In this document: one piece after another, positions 16,501 to 25,482 of the stretch
How positions within the stretch are numbered: the stretch's first letter is position 1
Layout of the letters: each line of letters begins with the position of its first letter
DNA from: CALDUY01 sp046350255
GTDB lineage: Bacteria > Planctomycetota > Planctomycetia > Gemmatales > Gemmataceae
Reading direction: 5' to 3'
NCBI GenBank assembly: GCA_046350255.1
Contig: JAXMAV010000010.1
Coordinates: 62,001 to 126,000 of the forward strand
Length of the DNA stretch: 64,000 nucleotides
The notes under the pieces: model-generated
Told to the model about the DNA's origin: nothing
The model's database searches: none
The model's input: only the letters and a program-made list of their open reading frames with translations
Made by a program: the position numbers and the translations under genes

Positions 16501-18179
16501 CGTTCCACTCCTGGCACAGCCAGGCACGATTCTCAGCCGACGCCACGCGCTTTGCTGCCTCCACGGGGTCGGAGACGCTGGGATACCGTGTGGTTTACGA
16601 CATTCCATCGGGCAAGACTCTGGCCACGGTTCGGCCGCATACCGACGCGAAGCACGGATTCATCCTGAGCGTGCTGACACCCGATGGAAAGCGCGCAGTG
16701 TCGCTGCGGACGTGGAAGACTGCTGATCCCAAAGCGGGGACCCGAAACGATCTCGTCGTGACCGATCTGGCGGATCAGAAGGACCACGTCTATCCGTTGG
16801 GTCATCACCTATTCGCCGTGGGGTTGGCGATCGATGCATCCACGGGAGAAGCGACCACGATCGCCTATGAGGAGGTGAAAGGGTCGCCCCATTACTGGAT
16901 TCAGCGGTGGAACCTGGACACAGGAAAACCTACCTTCGCGGCGACGATTAGCCGGGAGGGGCTTGGGTCGGCAGCGATGACGCCGGATGGACGGCGGTTC
17001 GTGGTGACGAATCGAAAGATAGGCGCAGAGAATCGGTTCACGATCCGCGTACTGGATCGCGAGGGCAAGGAGGTCCATCGTACGACGGATCCCGACGGTG
17101 GCCCGTTGCACCTCTCGGCCGACGGGCGGTTGCTGGCGATCAGCACTCGGAGCGAAGTACGAACGATCCGATTGCCGGACCTCCCACCGAAGCCGGGGCA
17201 CGTGCGGAAAATCACACTGCCACGAGAACAATTACCCGCATATCCGGAACTGTCTGCCGATGGAGCACGGGTGGCAGTGGCGGTTAATCCTGGGGGGGGA
17301 GCCGGCGCGGGGCGGATGCTGGTGTTCGATACGCGTAGCGGCAAACGGATCGCCACGCTGGAATCACCGGGATTATCGTTCACCGCGTATGCATTCCTTC
17401 CCGACGGGCGATTGCTGACCACGCACGAACATCCGAGCAAGAGCCACCACCTGTTCCTGGTCTGGGATCTGGCCACGGGGAAAAGCGAACCGCTGGGGAA
17501 GCTGACGAGTCACGTCAGCTGGCCACGCCGGATGGGGATGAGCGCGGATGGGAAGTATGTCTGGGTGCAATCGTTCCGCAGCCGGGAGCTGGCGGACCGC
17601 TACGACATCTACGAAGTTGCCACGGGGAAACGTCATGGGGTGAAGAATCCAGAAGCGAACATGAGCCGCTGGTACTGGCAGATGTTCAGCCCGGACTCAC
17701 GGTCGCTGCTGCTCCTGGATCAGATCCAATCCAAAGGTGCGGATTCACTTTCGCAAGTGGTGATCGTATCCACGGCGACGGGAGAGGAGCGCCGGGTGGA
17801 GGTGAAGACGGGGCCATGTCCACTGGGCTTGCGGGACGATGGCAAGACACTCATGATTCAAACCGGCAACAGGCAGAAAGAGGTGGTTGCGCTGGGCATC
17901 GATCTGACCACGGGTAAGGTGGTCCGCGAGCAAACCCTTGGGGTGGTTCCCGAGTTGGGGTTCCTGCGCGGAACACCGGATGGTCGATTCATCGTGATCG
18001 TCTGCACTGACCGCACCGTGCGGTTCTACGATGCAACCAGCGGACGGGAAGTCTATCGCAGCGAACCGCTGTTTTTTCCCAGCACATTGAACTTCTCGGC
18101 TGACAGTCGCTACGTCACGCTGGGCGATGAGGGATATGAGTTTGAGGTGTTTCGTTTGCCGGAGCCCTCGACGAAGTGA
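13596..18179 (+). CDS. Membrane Ser/Thr protein kinase with N-terminal zinc finger and C-terminal propeller repeats
   Basis: The product has 1527 residues. Residues about 10-45 form an anti-sigma-type zinc finger (DHLTSCDACAARL, the H-x3-C-x2-C arrangement). The kinase domain covers about 108-370: glycine loop GQGGMGTVYLAEH, VALKVI lysine, HRDVKPHNLM catalytic loop, DFGLAG magnesium loop, APE in IAPELT. A transmembrane helix follows at about 400-422 (ASGILVLAALVVGAGLVF). After it comes a PEGA-like stretch and then about 1000 residues of WD40/YVTN-like blades (SPDGRLGVLI, TPDGKRAVSLR, SADGRLLAIS and similar), probably exported. An AGGAG lies before the ATG. It probably controls the ECF factor encoded just upstream, with the propeller as sensor (inference). 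Confidence 0.92.
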   Translation: MPATTTHPSIELLVAFHRGQLRGSDADMIEDHLTSCDACAARLLTQPDDWFLKLARTTQSQDGGAEAHSFLNNASLFDTLLPIPDTEKTDPSPSPGSEEIPAEVRDHPRYHVLKVLGQGGMGTVYLAEHRKMGRRVALKVIRPGLLASQTALPRFLQEVKVTARLSHPHIVQAYDADEAGHLHFLVMEFVDGISLSQLLRERGGPLPLAEACEYVRQAALGLQHAHEQGMVHRDVKPHNLMITRDGQVKILDFGLAGFVRDANREESDSLTDSGVVLGTADYIAPELTRDARTGDIRADIYSLGCTLYQLLAGRVPFASGSVVEKMVKHVIDVAEPLDRLRPDLPSNLVQVVEKMMAKRPDDRYPTPLAVAEALASLVEPQGEARSVAGKREKPKRPWSRMLASGILVLAALVVGAGLVFRVETDHGEMVITTERDDVEVVISKQGKTVTILDTKTKKKLTLPTGEYGLTLQGTDGFTLSTDRVTIRRGKEALVTIERRQKGTAGTGAPKPVTGKIELIRTFDSPTGRDLGGPIISPDNRFVVANISPAGASMPRLLVWDLGNGKLVRDIPSPAATWFTGYASLAGGRVISVFDARPHAWDFTFRMWNITTGKESRIEASETNWPCQLEVDDRGNHLAYALAGKDDSTDAYQIRELATGKIKATIEPLRHKSLERAARFTPDGKHLLTVDRLPPRDDIPQHELRWTSVSSGRVERRLTLSRYFGGSQIALTPDGRALVVIRHDRATGYAAEFLEIETGKSNRTQGFGPREGLDSAYLSPDGRLGVLINLDKSMRVYDLVDGREVDAIEPRFVGAAKVSFSPDGSLLMLHNLAGMAVYRLPGACADVRALPRQVASATTADLPTQPGFMRAFPVRTGIKDFWPCLSPDGRLVGMIGEERTGIGADTVQLYEVATGKKYRQIGFPGRRLTGMDFTPDGKQILTGYAVSDGSFDYHLWDVESEKVQRVALGPFHSWHSQARFSADATRFAASTGSETLGYRVVYDIPSGKTLATVRPHTDAKHGFILSVLTPDGKRAVSLRTWKTADPKAGTRNDLVVTDLADQKDHVYPLGHHLFAVGLAIDASTGEATTIAYEEVKGSPHYWIQRWNLDTGKPTFAATISREGLGSAAMTPDGRRFVVTNRKIGAENRFTIRVLDREGKEVHRTTDPDGGPLHLSADGRLLAISTRSEVRTIRLPDLPPKPGHVRKITLPREQLPAYPELSADGARVAVAVNPGGGAGAGRMLVFDTRSGKRIATLESPGLSFTAYAFLPDGRLLTTHEHPSKSHHLFLVWDLATGKSEPLGKLTSHVSWPRRMGMSADGKYVWVQSFRSRELADRYDIYEVATGKRHGVKNPEANMSRWYWQMFSPDSRSLLLLDQIQSKGADSLSQVVIVSTATGEERRVEVKTGPCPLGLRDDGKTLMIQTGNRQKEVVALGIDLTTGKVVREQTLGVVPELGFLRGTPDGRFIVIVCTDRTVRFYDATSGREVYRSEPLFFPSTLNFSADSRYVTLGDEGYEFEVFRLPEPSTK

Positions 18180-18191
18180 ACGCGAAAAAAT

Positions 18192-21100
18192 GTGTCGGAC
18201 TCTGAAAGGTTCGGCGGAGTCGCGCAGTTCCAGGGTATGCGTGCTCTCCCCCACCTACATCGCTGGTTAACACTGGCCACCTGCCTGATGCTGGGCATGG
18301 CTGCGGTTGCACTGTCGTACGCACTTCGGCGGGAGCCCCCTGCTCCCCTGGCTGCAACGGCCGTCGAAGACGACCCGGAGCAACTGCGCGAGCGTAATCG
18401 ACTGGCGGGAGAAGCCCGACGTCTGGAGCTTGCCGGTCAGTTTGACGACGCGATTGCTCAGTTGAAGAAGCGAATGGCCCTGGAGCAGAAGGTGCTGGGG
18501 GCGGATCATCCGGAGCAGGTGGCCACCCTGCTGGAACTCGGCCGTCTCCACACGGAGGGGGGAACCCTCGCCGAGGCTCGACAGGCGTTCGAGCGGGCGA
18601 AGGTGCTCGCCCCTGCGGATACGTGGCAATTCCGCGATGCAGAGGCAGGATTGGCCGTGCTCGATGCCTCCCATGGTACCCACCAGGCGGTTCGGCAGGA
18701 ATTGCGCAAGGCGCAAGCGCAGGCCGAAGCGGGAGAGTTCCTCGCGGCGGTCCGCACGGCCGAGCAGGCGCTGGCAACGGAACCGACTGGCCGTACCCGA
18801 AGCGAGACCCTGTTTGTACTCGGATCGATCAGTCGCGAACATGGCGACACCTACCCACGGGCGGCCGGGTACCTCACCAGTGCCCTCGCCGCGATTCAGC
18901 AGACCCATGGTACCGATCACCCACTCCGGGCCGAATGTCTGTGCGCACTGGCGAGCCTGGAGGAAGACCGGGGCGCATTTATCCCGGCCGAGCAGCACCT
19001 CAAGGAGGCCCAGGGAATCTTCAAGACCACTCGGGGGGAGCGGTCACGGGAATATGCTTCGGCGCTGCGGCAGCTGGGCCGTATGTACGCGGCATGGTGG
19101 ATCTCCGATTCCAGCGACGTGTGTCTGCGAGCGTTACAAATTCGAGAACAGATCCTCGGTCGCGAGCACCCCGACTGCGCGCAGAGCGGCATCGACCTGG
19201 GTGTACTGGCGCTGAATCAACACGACTACCAGCGCGCGGTCCGGCTTCTGCGGACGGCAGTCACCGAGTTGGAGAAGGCCCACGGCACTGACCACCCGCG
19301 GGTCGCGGAGGGATTGAGCTGGCTGGGGGCTGCCCATACGCAGCGGTGCGAGTACACACAGGCCCGCGTGTGTCATCGCCGCGCGCTGAAGATCGTGGAG
19401 CGCGCACGCGGTCCCCGGCATCTGCTGTATGCCCGCTACACGGTGCCGTTCGCCGTGCTGTGTGGCGACAGCGAACGCGATTACGTTCGCCCGCGGCGCA
19501 TGCTCGAACAGGCGGTCCGGGCGCGCGACACCCTGGGGTGTGGCGAACACCCCGAACAGGCGTACGCGCTGTCGATGCTGGCGATGATGTACGAGGGCAT
19601 CAACCAGACAGGCGCCACTCGTGAGCCGGCGAAAGCCACTGCGAGCTATGCTCGGGCCAGGGAACTGTTTGAGCGCATCCCGGCAGGCAAGTTGAACCCA
19701 TACTACGTCCGCACGCTGAGCTTCGAAAGCAGTGCTGCGTTCTTCTCCAATTACCGTCATCGGTCGATCGAGGAGTGCAAGAAGCTGCTGGCGAAGGCCG
19801 AAAAGGCGACGACGGCACAGCAAGCCGGGCGCGCCGATCATCTGCACCCCTTCTACCGTTACGTGGCCCGCGCCCGAAGTCGTCTTGCGATTGCCTGTGA
19901 CGACGACGCCGATGCGTCCATTCGCCACGCTCTTGAGGGTTTCGAGGCTGTCCGGAGGATATACGGCAACGACCATCCCGAGCACATCACCGACAGTGTG
20001 AGCGTCCTGTACACCGCGCAAATCCGTTACCGTCGATTCGCGGAGGCACTGGCCAACATTCGCCTGGGTCTGGACGCTGCCAATCGTCTATCTGACGAAC
20101 TGGGCGGCCAGGCCGAACGTAGCAGGCTCGCATTGCTGGTGCAGTATTACCTCACTCTGTCGTGTGCGCTGACCGTGGCGACCGAGCTTGCCGGCTCGCT
20201 CCAGGAAGCGGATGTGGACGACCTGTATACTCGCACACTGCGGTTTCGTGGGTTGGTAGGTGCGCGGCAGGCGGAGGATCGACTGGCGTTCGAGTATGGA
20301 GAGATTGCGCCGAAGCTGGCGGTGGTGCGCGCGGCGCGGTCCGATCTCCTGTCGCACCTGCTGACAGCACCGCAGGGGGACAGCGCTCGCGAGCACTGGC
20401 TAGGTGAACTGGCGCGCAAGACTGATGCGAAGGAAGATCTGGAAGCCGACCTGGCGGAGGCGTGTCGCCCGTATGCAAGCGGACGCGATCTGGTCGCGAT
20501 TTCTGGTGCGGACGTGAAGGCGACTCTCCCGCCGGATGCGGTGCTGATCGACTACGTGCAGTATCTGCACTTCAAAGCACCACCGACTGGGCGCTATCCG
20601 ATGGTGCGCGAGCCGCGGCTGGGGACGTTCGTGGTGTCGCGGGACCGGGGTCCAGTGTTCGTTCCTCTGGGGCCGGTGGCGTCTGTTCGGTCGGCAGTGG
20701 ATCGATGGCGGCAGGATGTGGCCAACATCCAGGCCGGGAAGGTTGCGGATTCGGCTGCCTCTGCCAGGCAGGTGGAGCAGCTGATCTGGAAGCCGGTCAC
20801 GAATCACATTCGCGGTGCGAAGCAGGTGTTGATCTCGCCGGAAGGTCCCCTGTGCTTCCTGCCATTTGCCGCACTACCTGGGCGAGAGCCGGGCAGGTAT
20901 CTGATTCACGAGCATACGTTCGGTTACCTACCCTCGGGGCGCTGGCTGGTGGATCGTTCCCGCCGTCGCGTGGTGCAGCAGGCGCGTGGACTTCTCAGTG
21001 TTGGCGGAATCCGCTATGCGGGGCGACCCGGGACTATGGTCGCCAGTCGCGGCGGATTGCTCGGGGTGGGTGAATGGGATGATCTTCCTGGGAGCGAGCC

Positions 21101-21842
21101 CGAGGCGCAACGCGCGCAGGCGTTATTCCGCCAGCACCTCGCCCGAGATAAGGAACCGGTTGCTCTGCTGAAGGGCACGATTCAGAAGGAGCAACTGGTG
21201 GCGGCTCTGACAAACCGTCCCCGGGTGTTTCACTTCGCCGGTCACGGTTACTTCGCCGGGGATGAGGCCGCGCGGTCGCTGCTCGAAGCCACGGATGATG
21301 GGACCGAGGACGGAACCACCCTGTCTCCCCTCGAGCTGCAGACCTTCAGTCGGAACCAGCAGTTACTGTCAGGACTGGTGCTCAGTGGCGTGAACTCGGC
21401 GAGGACTCCGCAGGAGCGCAGCGCGACCGTGCTGACCGCTGAAGAGGTCGGCACACTTGATCTGCGCGGGACCGAGTTGGTGGTCCTGTCCGCGTGCGAG
21501 ACGGGGCTGGGCAACGTGGCCGGCAATGAGGGCCCGCTCGGACTGCAGCGAGCGTTCCTGAACGCCGGGGTGGGTGCGGTCGTGACCAGTCTGTGGAAGG
21601 TGGACGATGCCGCCACCTCGTTGTTGATGCAGGAGTTTTACTCGAACCTGTGGGTGAAGAAACTGCCGCGCCTGGAAGCGTTGCGGCAGGCGCAGCTGAA
21701 GTTGATGCAGATGCCGGCGACGCTTGTCGCCCAACGTGGTCCCCGGCTGACGCCTGTGCCCTTTGGCCCCGCTACCCCGAGTAAGCCTGAGTGTGGAGCC
21801 GTTCTCTGGGCCGCCTTTGTCATGAGTGGAGCTGACCAGTAA
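18192..21842 (+). CDS. TPR-CHAT domain protein (caspase-like peptidase)
   Basis: The product has 1216 residues from the GTG at 18192; the ATG at 18237 is an alternative that gives a cleaner membrane anchor. A single hydrophobic segment (WLTLATCLMLGMAAVALSYA) lies near the N-terminus. Residues about 60-690 are tetratricopeptide-like helical repeats of the kinesin-light-chain type (AHGTDHPRVAEGLSWLGAAH, ILGREHPDCAQSGIDLG). Residues about 860-1210 are a CHAT peptidase domain with the His-Cys dyad visible: His1018 in HFAGHGYF and Cys1102 in LSACETG, followed by GAVVTSLWKVDDAAT. CHAT proteins are caspase/separase-fold proteases, often effectors in conflict or programmed-death systems. It lies 12 nt after the kinase gene and 17 nt before the DUF1559 gene. 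Its substrate is unknown. Confidence 0.92.
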   Translation: MSDSERFGGVAQFQGMRALPHLHRWLTLATCLMLGMAAVALSYALRREPPAPLAATAVEDDPEQLRERNRLAGEARRLELAGQFDDAIAQLKKRMALEQKVLGADHPEQVATLLELGRLHTEGGTLAEARQAFERAKVLAPADTWQFRDAEAGLAVLDASHGTHQAVRQELRKAQAQAEAGEFLAAVRTAEQALATEPTGRTRSETLFVLGSISREHGDTYPRAAGYLTSALAAIQQTHGTDHPLRAECLCALASLEEDRGAFIPAEQHLKEAQGIFKTTRGERSREYASALRQLGRMYAAWWISDSSDVCLRALQIREQILGREHPDCAQSGIDLGVLALNQHDYQRAVRLLRTAVTELEKAHGTDHPRVAEGLSWLGAAHTQRCEYTQARVCHRRALKIVERARGPRHLLYARYTVPFAVLCGDSERDYVRPRRMLEQAVRARDTLGCGEHPEQAYALSMLAMMYEGINQTGATREPAKATASYARARELFERIPAGKLNPYYVRTLSFESSAAFFSNYRHRSIEECKKLLAKAEKATTAQQAGRADHLHPFYRYVARARSRLAIACDDDADASIRHALEGFEAVRRIYGNDHPEHITDSVSVLYTAQIRYRRFAEALANIRLGLDAANRLSDELGGQAERSRLALLVQYYLTLSCALTVATELAGSLQEADVDDLYTRTLRFRGLVGARQAEDRLAFEYGEIAPKLAVVRAARSDLLSHLLTAPQGDSAREHWLGELARKTDAKEDLEADLAEACRPYASGRDLVAISGADVKATLPPDAVLIDYVQYLHFKAPPTGRYPMVREPRLGTFVVSRDRGPVFVPLGPVASVRSAVDRWRQDVANIQAGKVADSAASARQVEQLIWKPVTNHIRGAKQVLISPEGPLCFLPFAALPGREPGRYLIHEHTFGYLPSGRWLVDRSRRRVVQQARGLLSVGGIRYAGRPGTMVASRGGLLGVGEWDDLPGSEPEAQRAQALFRQHLARDKEPVALLKGTIQKEQLVAALTNRPRVFHFAGHGYFAGDEAARSLLEATDDGTEDGTTLSPLELQTFSRNQQLLSGLVLSGVNSARTPQERSATVLTAEEVGTLDLRGTELVVLSACETGLGNVAGNEGPLGLQRAFLNAGVGAVVTSLWKVDDAATSLLMQEFYSNLWVKKLPRLEALRQAQLKLMQMPATLVAQRGPRLTPVPFGPATPSKPECGAVLWAAFVMSGADQ

Positions 21843-21859
21843 CCCCTATCGGAGTGACC

Positions 21860-22894
21860 ATGCGCCCCCTATGGCTAGCCACTTCTCCCTCGACCTTGCT
21901 GCGTTCTCCTGCACGATCCAGTCAACGGTCGGGATTCACCTTGATCGAACTGCTGGTCGTCATCGCCATCATCGCCATCCTGATTGGCTTGCTGCTTCCT
22001 GCCGTCCAGAAAGTGCGTGCAGCCGCGGCGCGGCTACAGTGTCGCAACAACCTGAAGCAGATCGCCCTGGCGGCCCACTCCTTCGAGGCGGCCCATCAAC
22101 AATTGCCGCCCGGAACCGACTCGCAAATGGTCGGCGCACTGGTGTATCTGCTGCCGCACATCGAGCAGGAAACCTACTTCCGCGGCTTCTCGTTCGATGA
22201 TCGGTTTGCCCTGTGGTGGCTCAACCCCCTGAACCGCCCACCGCTGGCGGGGCCCCCGTGGATTTCGCCCGCAGTGCCGCGACCTCCCGCCCGGTACGGC
22301 GCAGAGGGTGAACTGAAATCGTTCCGCTGTCCCGTCGCGCCAGCGAGCTACGAGGTGCCGATGGTCACGCTCACTCGCGGGACGGCAGGTGTCGATTACA
22401 ACGGGGCGGTAGCTCCGGACATGAACCTGTTCAGTGGGGCACCAGGCAATCAGATCATCACCTTCACTAACTACGTGGCGATGGCTGGCGATTACTACTA
22501 CGAGCAGGGTCGCTACCGGGGAGTCTTCCAGTACCGGATCCAGCGTCGGCTGACGGACATCACGGACGGAACGAGCAACACCCTGTTCTTCGGTGAAACC
22601 GTGGGGGGAACGGTCCTGTTCTCCGGGGCCCCTCGGCCGCTGCTGGGAGTCGCGTCGATCGGAAGTCCCGCCTACTACACCACCGAGGGGCTGGCCGACG
22701 GCCGTGCCAGTTTTCTTCCGACGAATAACTGGGAGCCTCAGTTCTCGAGCCTGCATGGTGAGGTGATTCAGTTCGCCTTTGCGGACGGCTCGGTGCGCCA
22801 GTTGACGAACATCGCGCAGCTGAACGCGGGAGGATTCTCCGTCTATCTGGCGCTCGGTGGAATTGCCGACGGTCAAAACGTCCCACTGGACTGA
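21860..22894 (+). CDS. DUF1559 family prepilin-like protein
   Basis: The ATG at 21860 is preceded by GGAG at a proper distance; the in-frame GTG at 21854 is less likely. The product is 344 residues. A type IV prepilin/pseudopilin N-terminus is clear: RSGFTLIELLVVIAIIAILI, cleaved after Gly by the prepilin peptidase and methylated. The continuation (LLLPAVQKVRAAAARLQCRNNLKQIALAAHSFE) and the late LHGEVIQFAFADGSVRQL (the family's H-x9-DG region) are hallmarks of DUF1559, the planctomycete-expanded pseudopilin-like family. Its role is not established; it may be a periplasmic or surface fibre component. It lies between the CHAT protein and two lipoproteins in the same transcription unit. Confidence 0.93.
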   Translation: MRPLWLATSPSTLLRSPARSSQRSGFTLIELLVVIAIIAILIGLLLPAVQKVRAAAARLQCRNNLKQIALAAHSFEAAHQQLPPGTDSQMVGALVYLLPHIEQETYFRGFSFDDRFALWWLNPLNRPPLAGPPWISPAVPRPPARYGAEGELKSFRCPVAPASYEVPMVTLTRGTAGVDYNGAVAPDMNLFSGAPGNQIITFTNYVAMAGDYYYEQGRYRGVFQYRIQRRLTDITDGTSNTLFFGETVGGTVLFSGAPRPLLGVASIGSPAYYTTEGLADGRASFLPTNNWEPQFSSLHGEVIQFAFADGSVRQLTNIAQLNAGGFSVYLALGGIADGQNVPLD

Positions 22895-22907
22895 GGAGGA
22901 GGTCCCC

Positions 22908-23111
22908 ATGCGATACCTCGTCCTGATCGTGCTCAGCACGATGATCGGGTGCGGCGAGGCACCAACGGTCCCTCCAGTCGCAAATAGACCTCCCGCGAAG
23001 GGTGCCCCACCCCGTCCCTGGGCACCGGGGCAGAGCAAGGGCGAATGGGAAGATCCGCGTCTCAAAGAGCTGCGAACTACTTCGCCAACCACAAAGGAGC
23101 ACGGACGATGA
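22908..23111 (+). CDS. Small lipoprotein 1 (67 aa)
   Basis: The ATG at 22908 follows a strong ribosome-binding sequence (GAGGAGGAGG at about 22892-22902) and begins MRYLVLIVLSTMIGCGEAP, a lipoprotein signal with Cys at residue 15. The mature part is short, proline-rich and charged, probably disordered, ending near GEWEDPRLKEL. Its stop overlaps the ATG of the next gene (ATGA), which encodes a clear paralogue. The gene starts 13 nt after the DUF1559 gene. No function is known; it may be an outer-membrane-anchored partner of the pseudopilin or kinase (inference). Confidence 0.75.
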   Translation: MRYLVLIVLSTMIGCGEAPTVPPVANRPPAKGAPPRPWAPGQSKGEWEDPRLKELRTTSPTTKEHGR

Positions 23112-23278
23112 CTCGCGCACTGATCTTGCTGGTGCTAATGACGATGATCGGCTGTGGAGGAGCGAAGCCGACACCGGTCGCCAATCCGAATGGTCCTCGC
23201 CCGATTCCGGGTGGCAACAAACCGGTCGGCAGCAAGACCGAATGGGACACCACGAGCAACCCCAAACCGAGGCAGTGA
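23108..23278 (+). CDS. Small lipoprotein 2 (56 aa), paralogue of the preceding gene
   Basis: The ATG at 23108 overlaps the previous stop and has GGAG upstream. The product begins MTRALILLVLMTMIGCGGAK, with the same length of signal and the same MIGCG box as its neighbour, and ends in a proline/asparagine-rich tail that shares the EWD element (KTEWDTTSNPKP versus GEWEDPRL). The pair probably arose by duplication. It is followed after 3 nt by a kinase gene, so the products are very likely co-expressed. Function unknown. Confidence 0.72.
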   Translation: MTRALILLVLMTMIGCGGAKPTPVANPNGPRPIPGGNKPVGSKTEWDTTSNPKPRQ

Positions 23279-23281
23279 ACC

Positions 23282-25033
23282 ATGGCGGAGCCGCATTTCC
23301 AGACGGAACCGACCCATCTGCCGAACCTGCCGATCGCTGCCCATCAGACTCACTCGTTTGTCAGCCCCACTCCAGGCGCGGACGGCGGGCGACCCAACGT
23401 TCCCGAAACCATTGGGCGTTATCGCATCCAGGGCATGGTTGGGCAGGGCGGAATGGGGGTCGTGCTCAAGGCCCACGATCCCGAGCTGAATCGGCTGGTG
23501 GCCATCAAGCTACCGATCCTGGGTGGGCAGGGAACGCAGGCCACGATGCGTCGCCACCGATTCCTGCGCGAGGCCCGCGCCGCAGCCGCCATTGCCCATC
23601 CCAACGTCTGCTCGATTCATGACGTCGGCGAACTGAACGGTCAACCGTTCGTGGTGATGACGTTCATCGAAGGGGAATCGCTGGCCGAGCGATTGCACCG
23701 TGAGCCAACCGGGCTTCCCCTCGCCGAGGCCGTGCGCCTCATTCGAGGCGTGGCCGAGGGACTGGCCGTGGTTCATGCGGCCGGCATCATCCACCGGGAC
23801 ATCAAACCGGGCAACATCCTCATCGATCCGACGGGCAAACCCGTCCTCACCGATTTCGGGCTGGCGCGGGTCCTGGAAGACACCGATCACGCCACCGTGG
23901 AGGGAGCGGTGATGGGCACCCCTGCCTACATGGCTCCAGAACAGGCCGCCGGCCGTACCGCGGAGATTGGCCCCCCGACCGATGTGTATGGCCTTGGCGC
24001 TGTGCTGTATCACCTCCTGACCGGCAGGCCCCCCTTCTCCGGTCCCACCCTCTCGGTTCTGGTAAAGGTGCAGCAGGAGACGCCCACTGGATTACGGGGG
24101 ATCCGTCCGGACCTCGATCCTCGCCTGATCGCCATGGTCGAGCGAGCCATGGCTCGCACTCCCAACCTGCGGTATCCGAATGCCTGCTCCCTCGCTGCCG
24201 ACCTCACCGCACTTGCAGACGCCCCCCCACTCCGCGGCAGGTCGTGGCGTACCGCTCACCTGGGGGCTATAGCGGCAATCGCTGGGTGCCTGGCCATTGG
24301 CATCGGGTTGGTGGTACGTTCCCGGCCAGCCACACCCACACCGTCACCGACCACTCCTCAGACCGTTGCCACTCCTGCTGTTCTAGAACCCTCCCCAACT
24401 CCGGAGTCACCCCTCGAGGCCGAGTTCTCCATGGTGGTATGGAGCAGCCAGCCCAACGGGACGAAGCGGGGCATCCCCATTCAGCATCCTACCGCTCGTC
24501 CGTTGCTGACCGACGAGAAGGTCCAGTTTCGCATCCGCTTCAATCGTCCGTCCTACGCCTACCTCGCCTGGGTAACCCCCACCGCGGAAGTGCTGTTGCT
24601 TCACCCGGGAAACGGCAGGAGTGTCAGCCCGATTGCAGATGCTCTGCCTCCGGTCAACACTCCTGTGCGCGAGCTGATGAGTCCATCCGATGCGGAGTCA
24701 GGCTGGGAACTCGACGAAACCATTGGAGCAGAAACCATCGTTCTGATGGCGCGTTCGACACCGCTTCCCCCCAACGTGGAGCTTCGCCAGTTGATCGGGC
24801 GCGTGGACGGGACGGTGAGAGACAGGGCAGAGGAGTTCTACTGGCTCACGCTGGAACCGGGTGCCACGGTCGCTCGCTATAACCTCCCCGGGTTCGGCTC
24901 GAAACTTCGGGGGCCCCGACTCACTCCCCAACGGATCGACACCCCGTTCCTTGGGTTGATGAAGCGATTGCACACGCATTTCGATCACATCGAGGTCATC
25001 CGCTTCCATCACGCTCATCCTGGAAAGAAGTAA
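23282..25033 (+). CDS. Ser/Thr protein kinase with C-terminal DUF4384
   Basis: The product has 583 residues. Kinase domain at about residues 42-320: GQGGMGVVLKAHD glycine loop, VAIKLP lysine, HRDIKPGNIL, DFGLAR, MAPEQAAGR. A transmembrane helix lies at about 326-348 (GAIAAIAGCLAIGIGLVV). The exported part, about 379-530, resembles DUF4384 (DEKVQFRIRFNRPSYAYLAW, VLLLHPG, then the IVLMARSTPLP edge), a domain found attached to kinases and caspase-like proteins. It lacks the zinc finger seen in the other two kinases of this window. It ends the seven-gene cluster; the following 449 nt are non-coding. Confidence 0.92.
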   Translation: MAEPHFQTEPTHLPNLPIAAHQTHSFVSPTPGADGGRPNVPETIGRYRIQGMVGQGGMGVVLKAHDPELNRLVAIKLPILGGQGTQATMRRHRFLREARAAAAIAHPNVCSIHDVGELNGQPFVVMTFIEGESLAERLHREPTGLPLAEAVRLIRGVAEGLAVVHAAGIIHRDIKPGNILIDPTGKPVLTDFGLARVLEDTDHATVEGAVMGTPAYMAPEQAAGRTAEIGPPTDVYGLGAVLYHLLTGRPPFSGPTLSVLVKVQQETPTGLRGIRPDLDPRLIAMVERAMARTPNLRYPNACSLAADLTALADAPPLRGRSWRTAHLGAIAAIAGCLAIGIGLVVRSRPATPTPSPTTPQTVATPAVLEPSPTPESPLEAEFSMVVWSSQPNGTKRGIPIQHPTARPLLTDEKVQFRIRFNRPSYAYLAWVTPTAEVLLLHPGNGRSVSPIADALPPVNTPVRELMSPSDAESGWELDETIGAETIVLMARSTPLPPNVELRQLIGRVDGTVRDRAEEFYWLTLEPGATVARYNLPGFGSKLRGPRLTPQRIDTPFLGLMKRLHTHFDHIEVIRFHHAHPGKK

Positions 25034-25482
25034 CCTTCGCTCCAGACAAGGGTCATTGACACCCATCCGTCGCTCGACTTCCCGTTGAATAGCTTGCCCC
25101 CGGGGAAGTGATCGAGCACATGGTGAACGTCCCAGGAAGCTCGCAAATGCCTGGATGCAGGCAGGCGACAGACCGGTCACCCTGGCCTAAATGTAGGAAC
25201 CATTGCGAAAGGACTATCTGCTGCGTGGAGCCCAGGCATGTTCCTCCTCAGATGCCCCTTGCTTTATTCATATTTTATTCACATTTTTCTCGATAATCGG
25301 ACAACTATATCGTAAAAATACACTTTGATGCTACTGCCAGACCATGAGCAGGATTGCGTCTCTATTCCCGCCTTCTGCACCATTCTGAATGCGTCATGTA
25401 CATCTTCCCCTTCCCCAGCGTGGGGGTGGCGTGCTCACTCTCACAGGGAAGACGGCTCTCTGGTCTCCGGAGGTAGCCTGCG
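25034..25482. promoter_or_regulatory. AT-rich upstream region of the giant subtilase gene
   Basis: No gene is seen. The part from about 25258 to 25330 is strikingly AT-rich (TTTATTCATATTTTATTC and CGATAATCGG, then TATATCGTAAAAATA) in an otherwise GC-rich window and probably carries the promoter of the 18-kb gene. A clear ribosome-binding site GGAGG at 25469-25473 precedes the ATG at 25483. A GGAACC at 25196 lacks a matching -10 at normal ECF spacing. Confidence 0.5.

Noticed and set aside
25196..25226. GGAACC followed by CGTG as an ECF sigma promoter for the giant subtilase gene
   Set aside because: The spacing is 22 nt, too long for the usual ECF -35/-10 distance of about 16, and the -10 match is poor.
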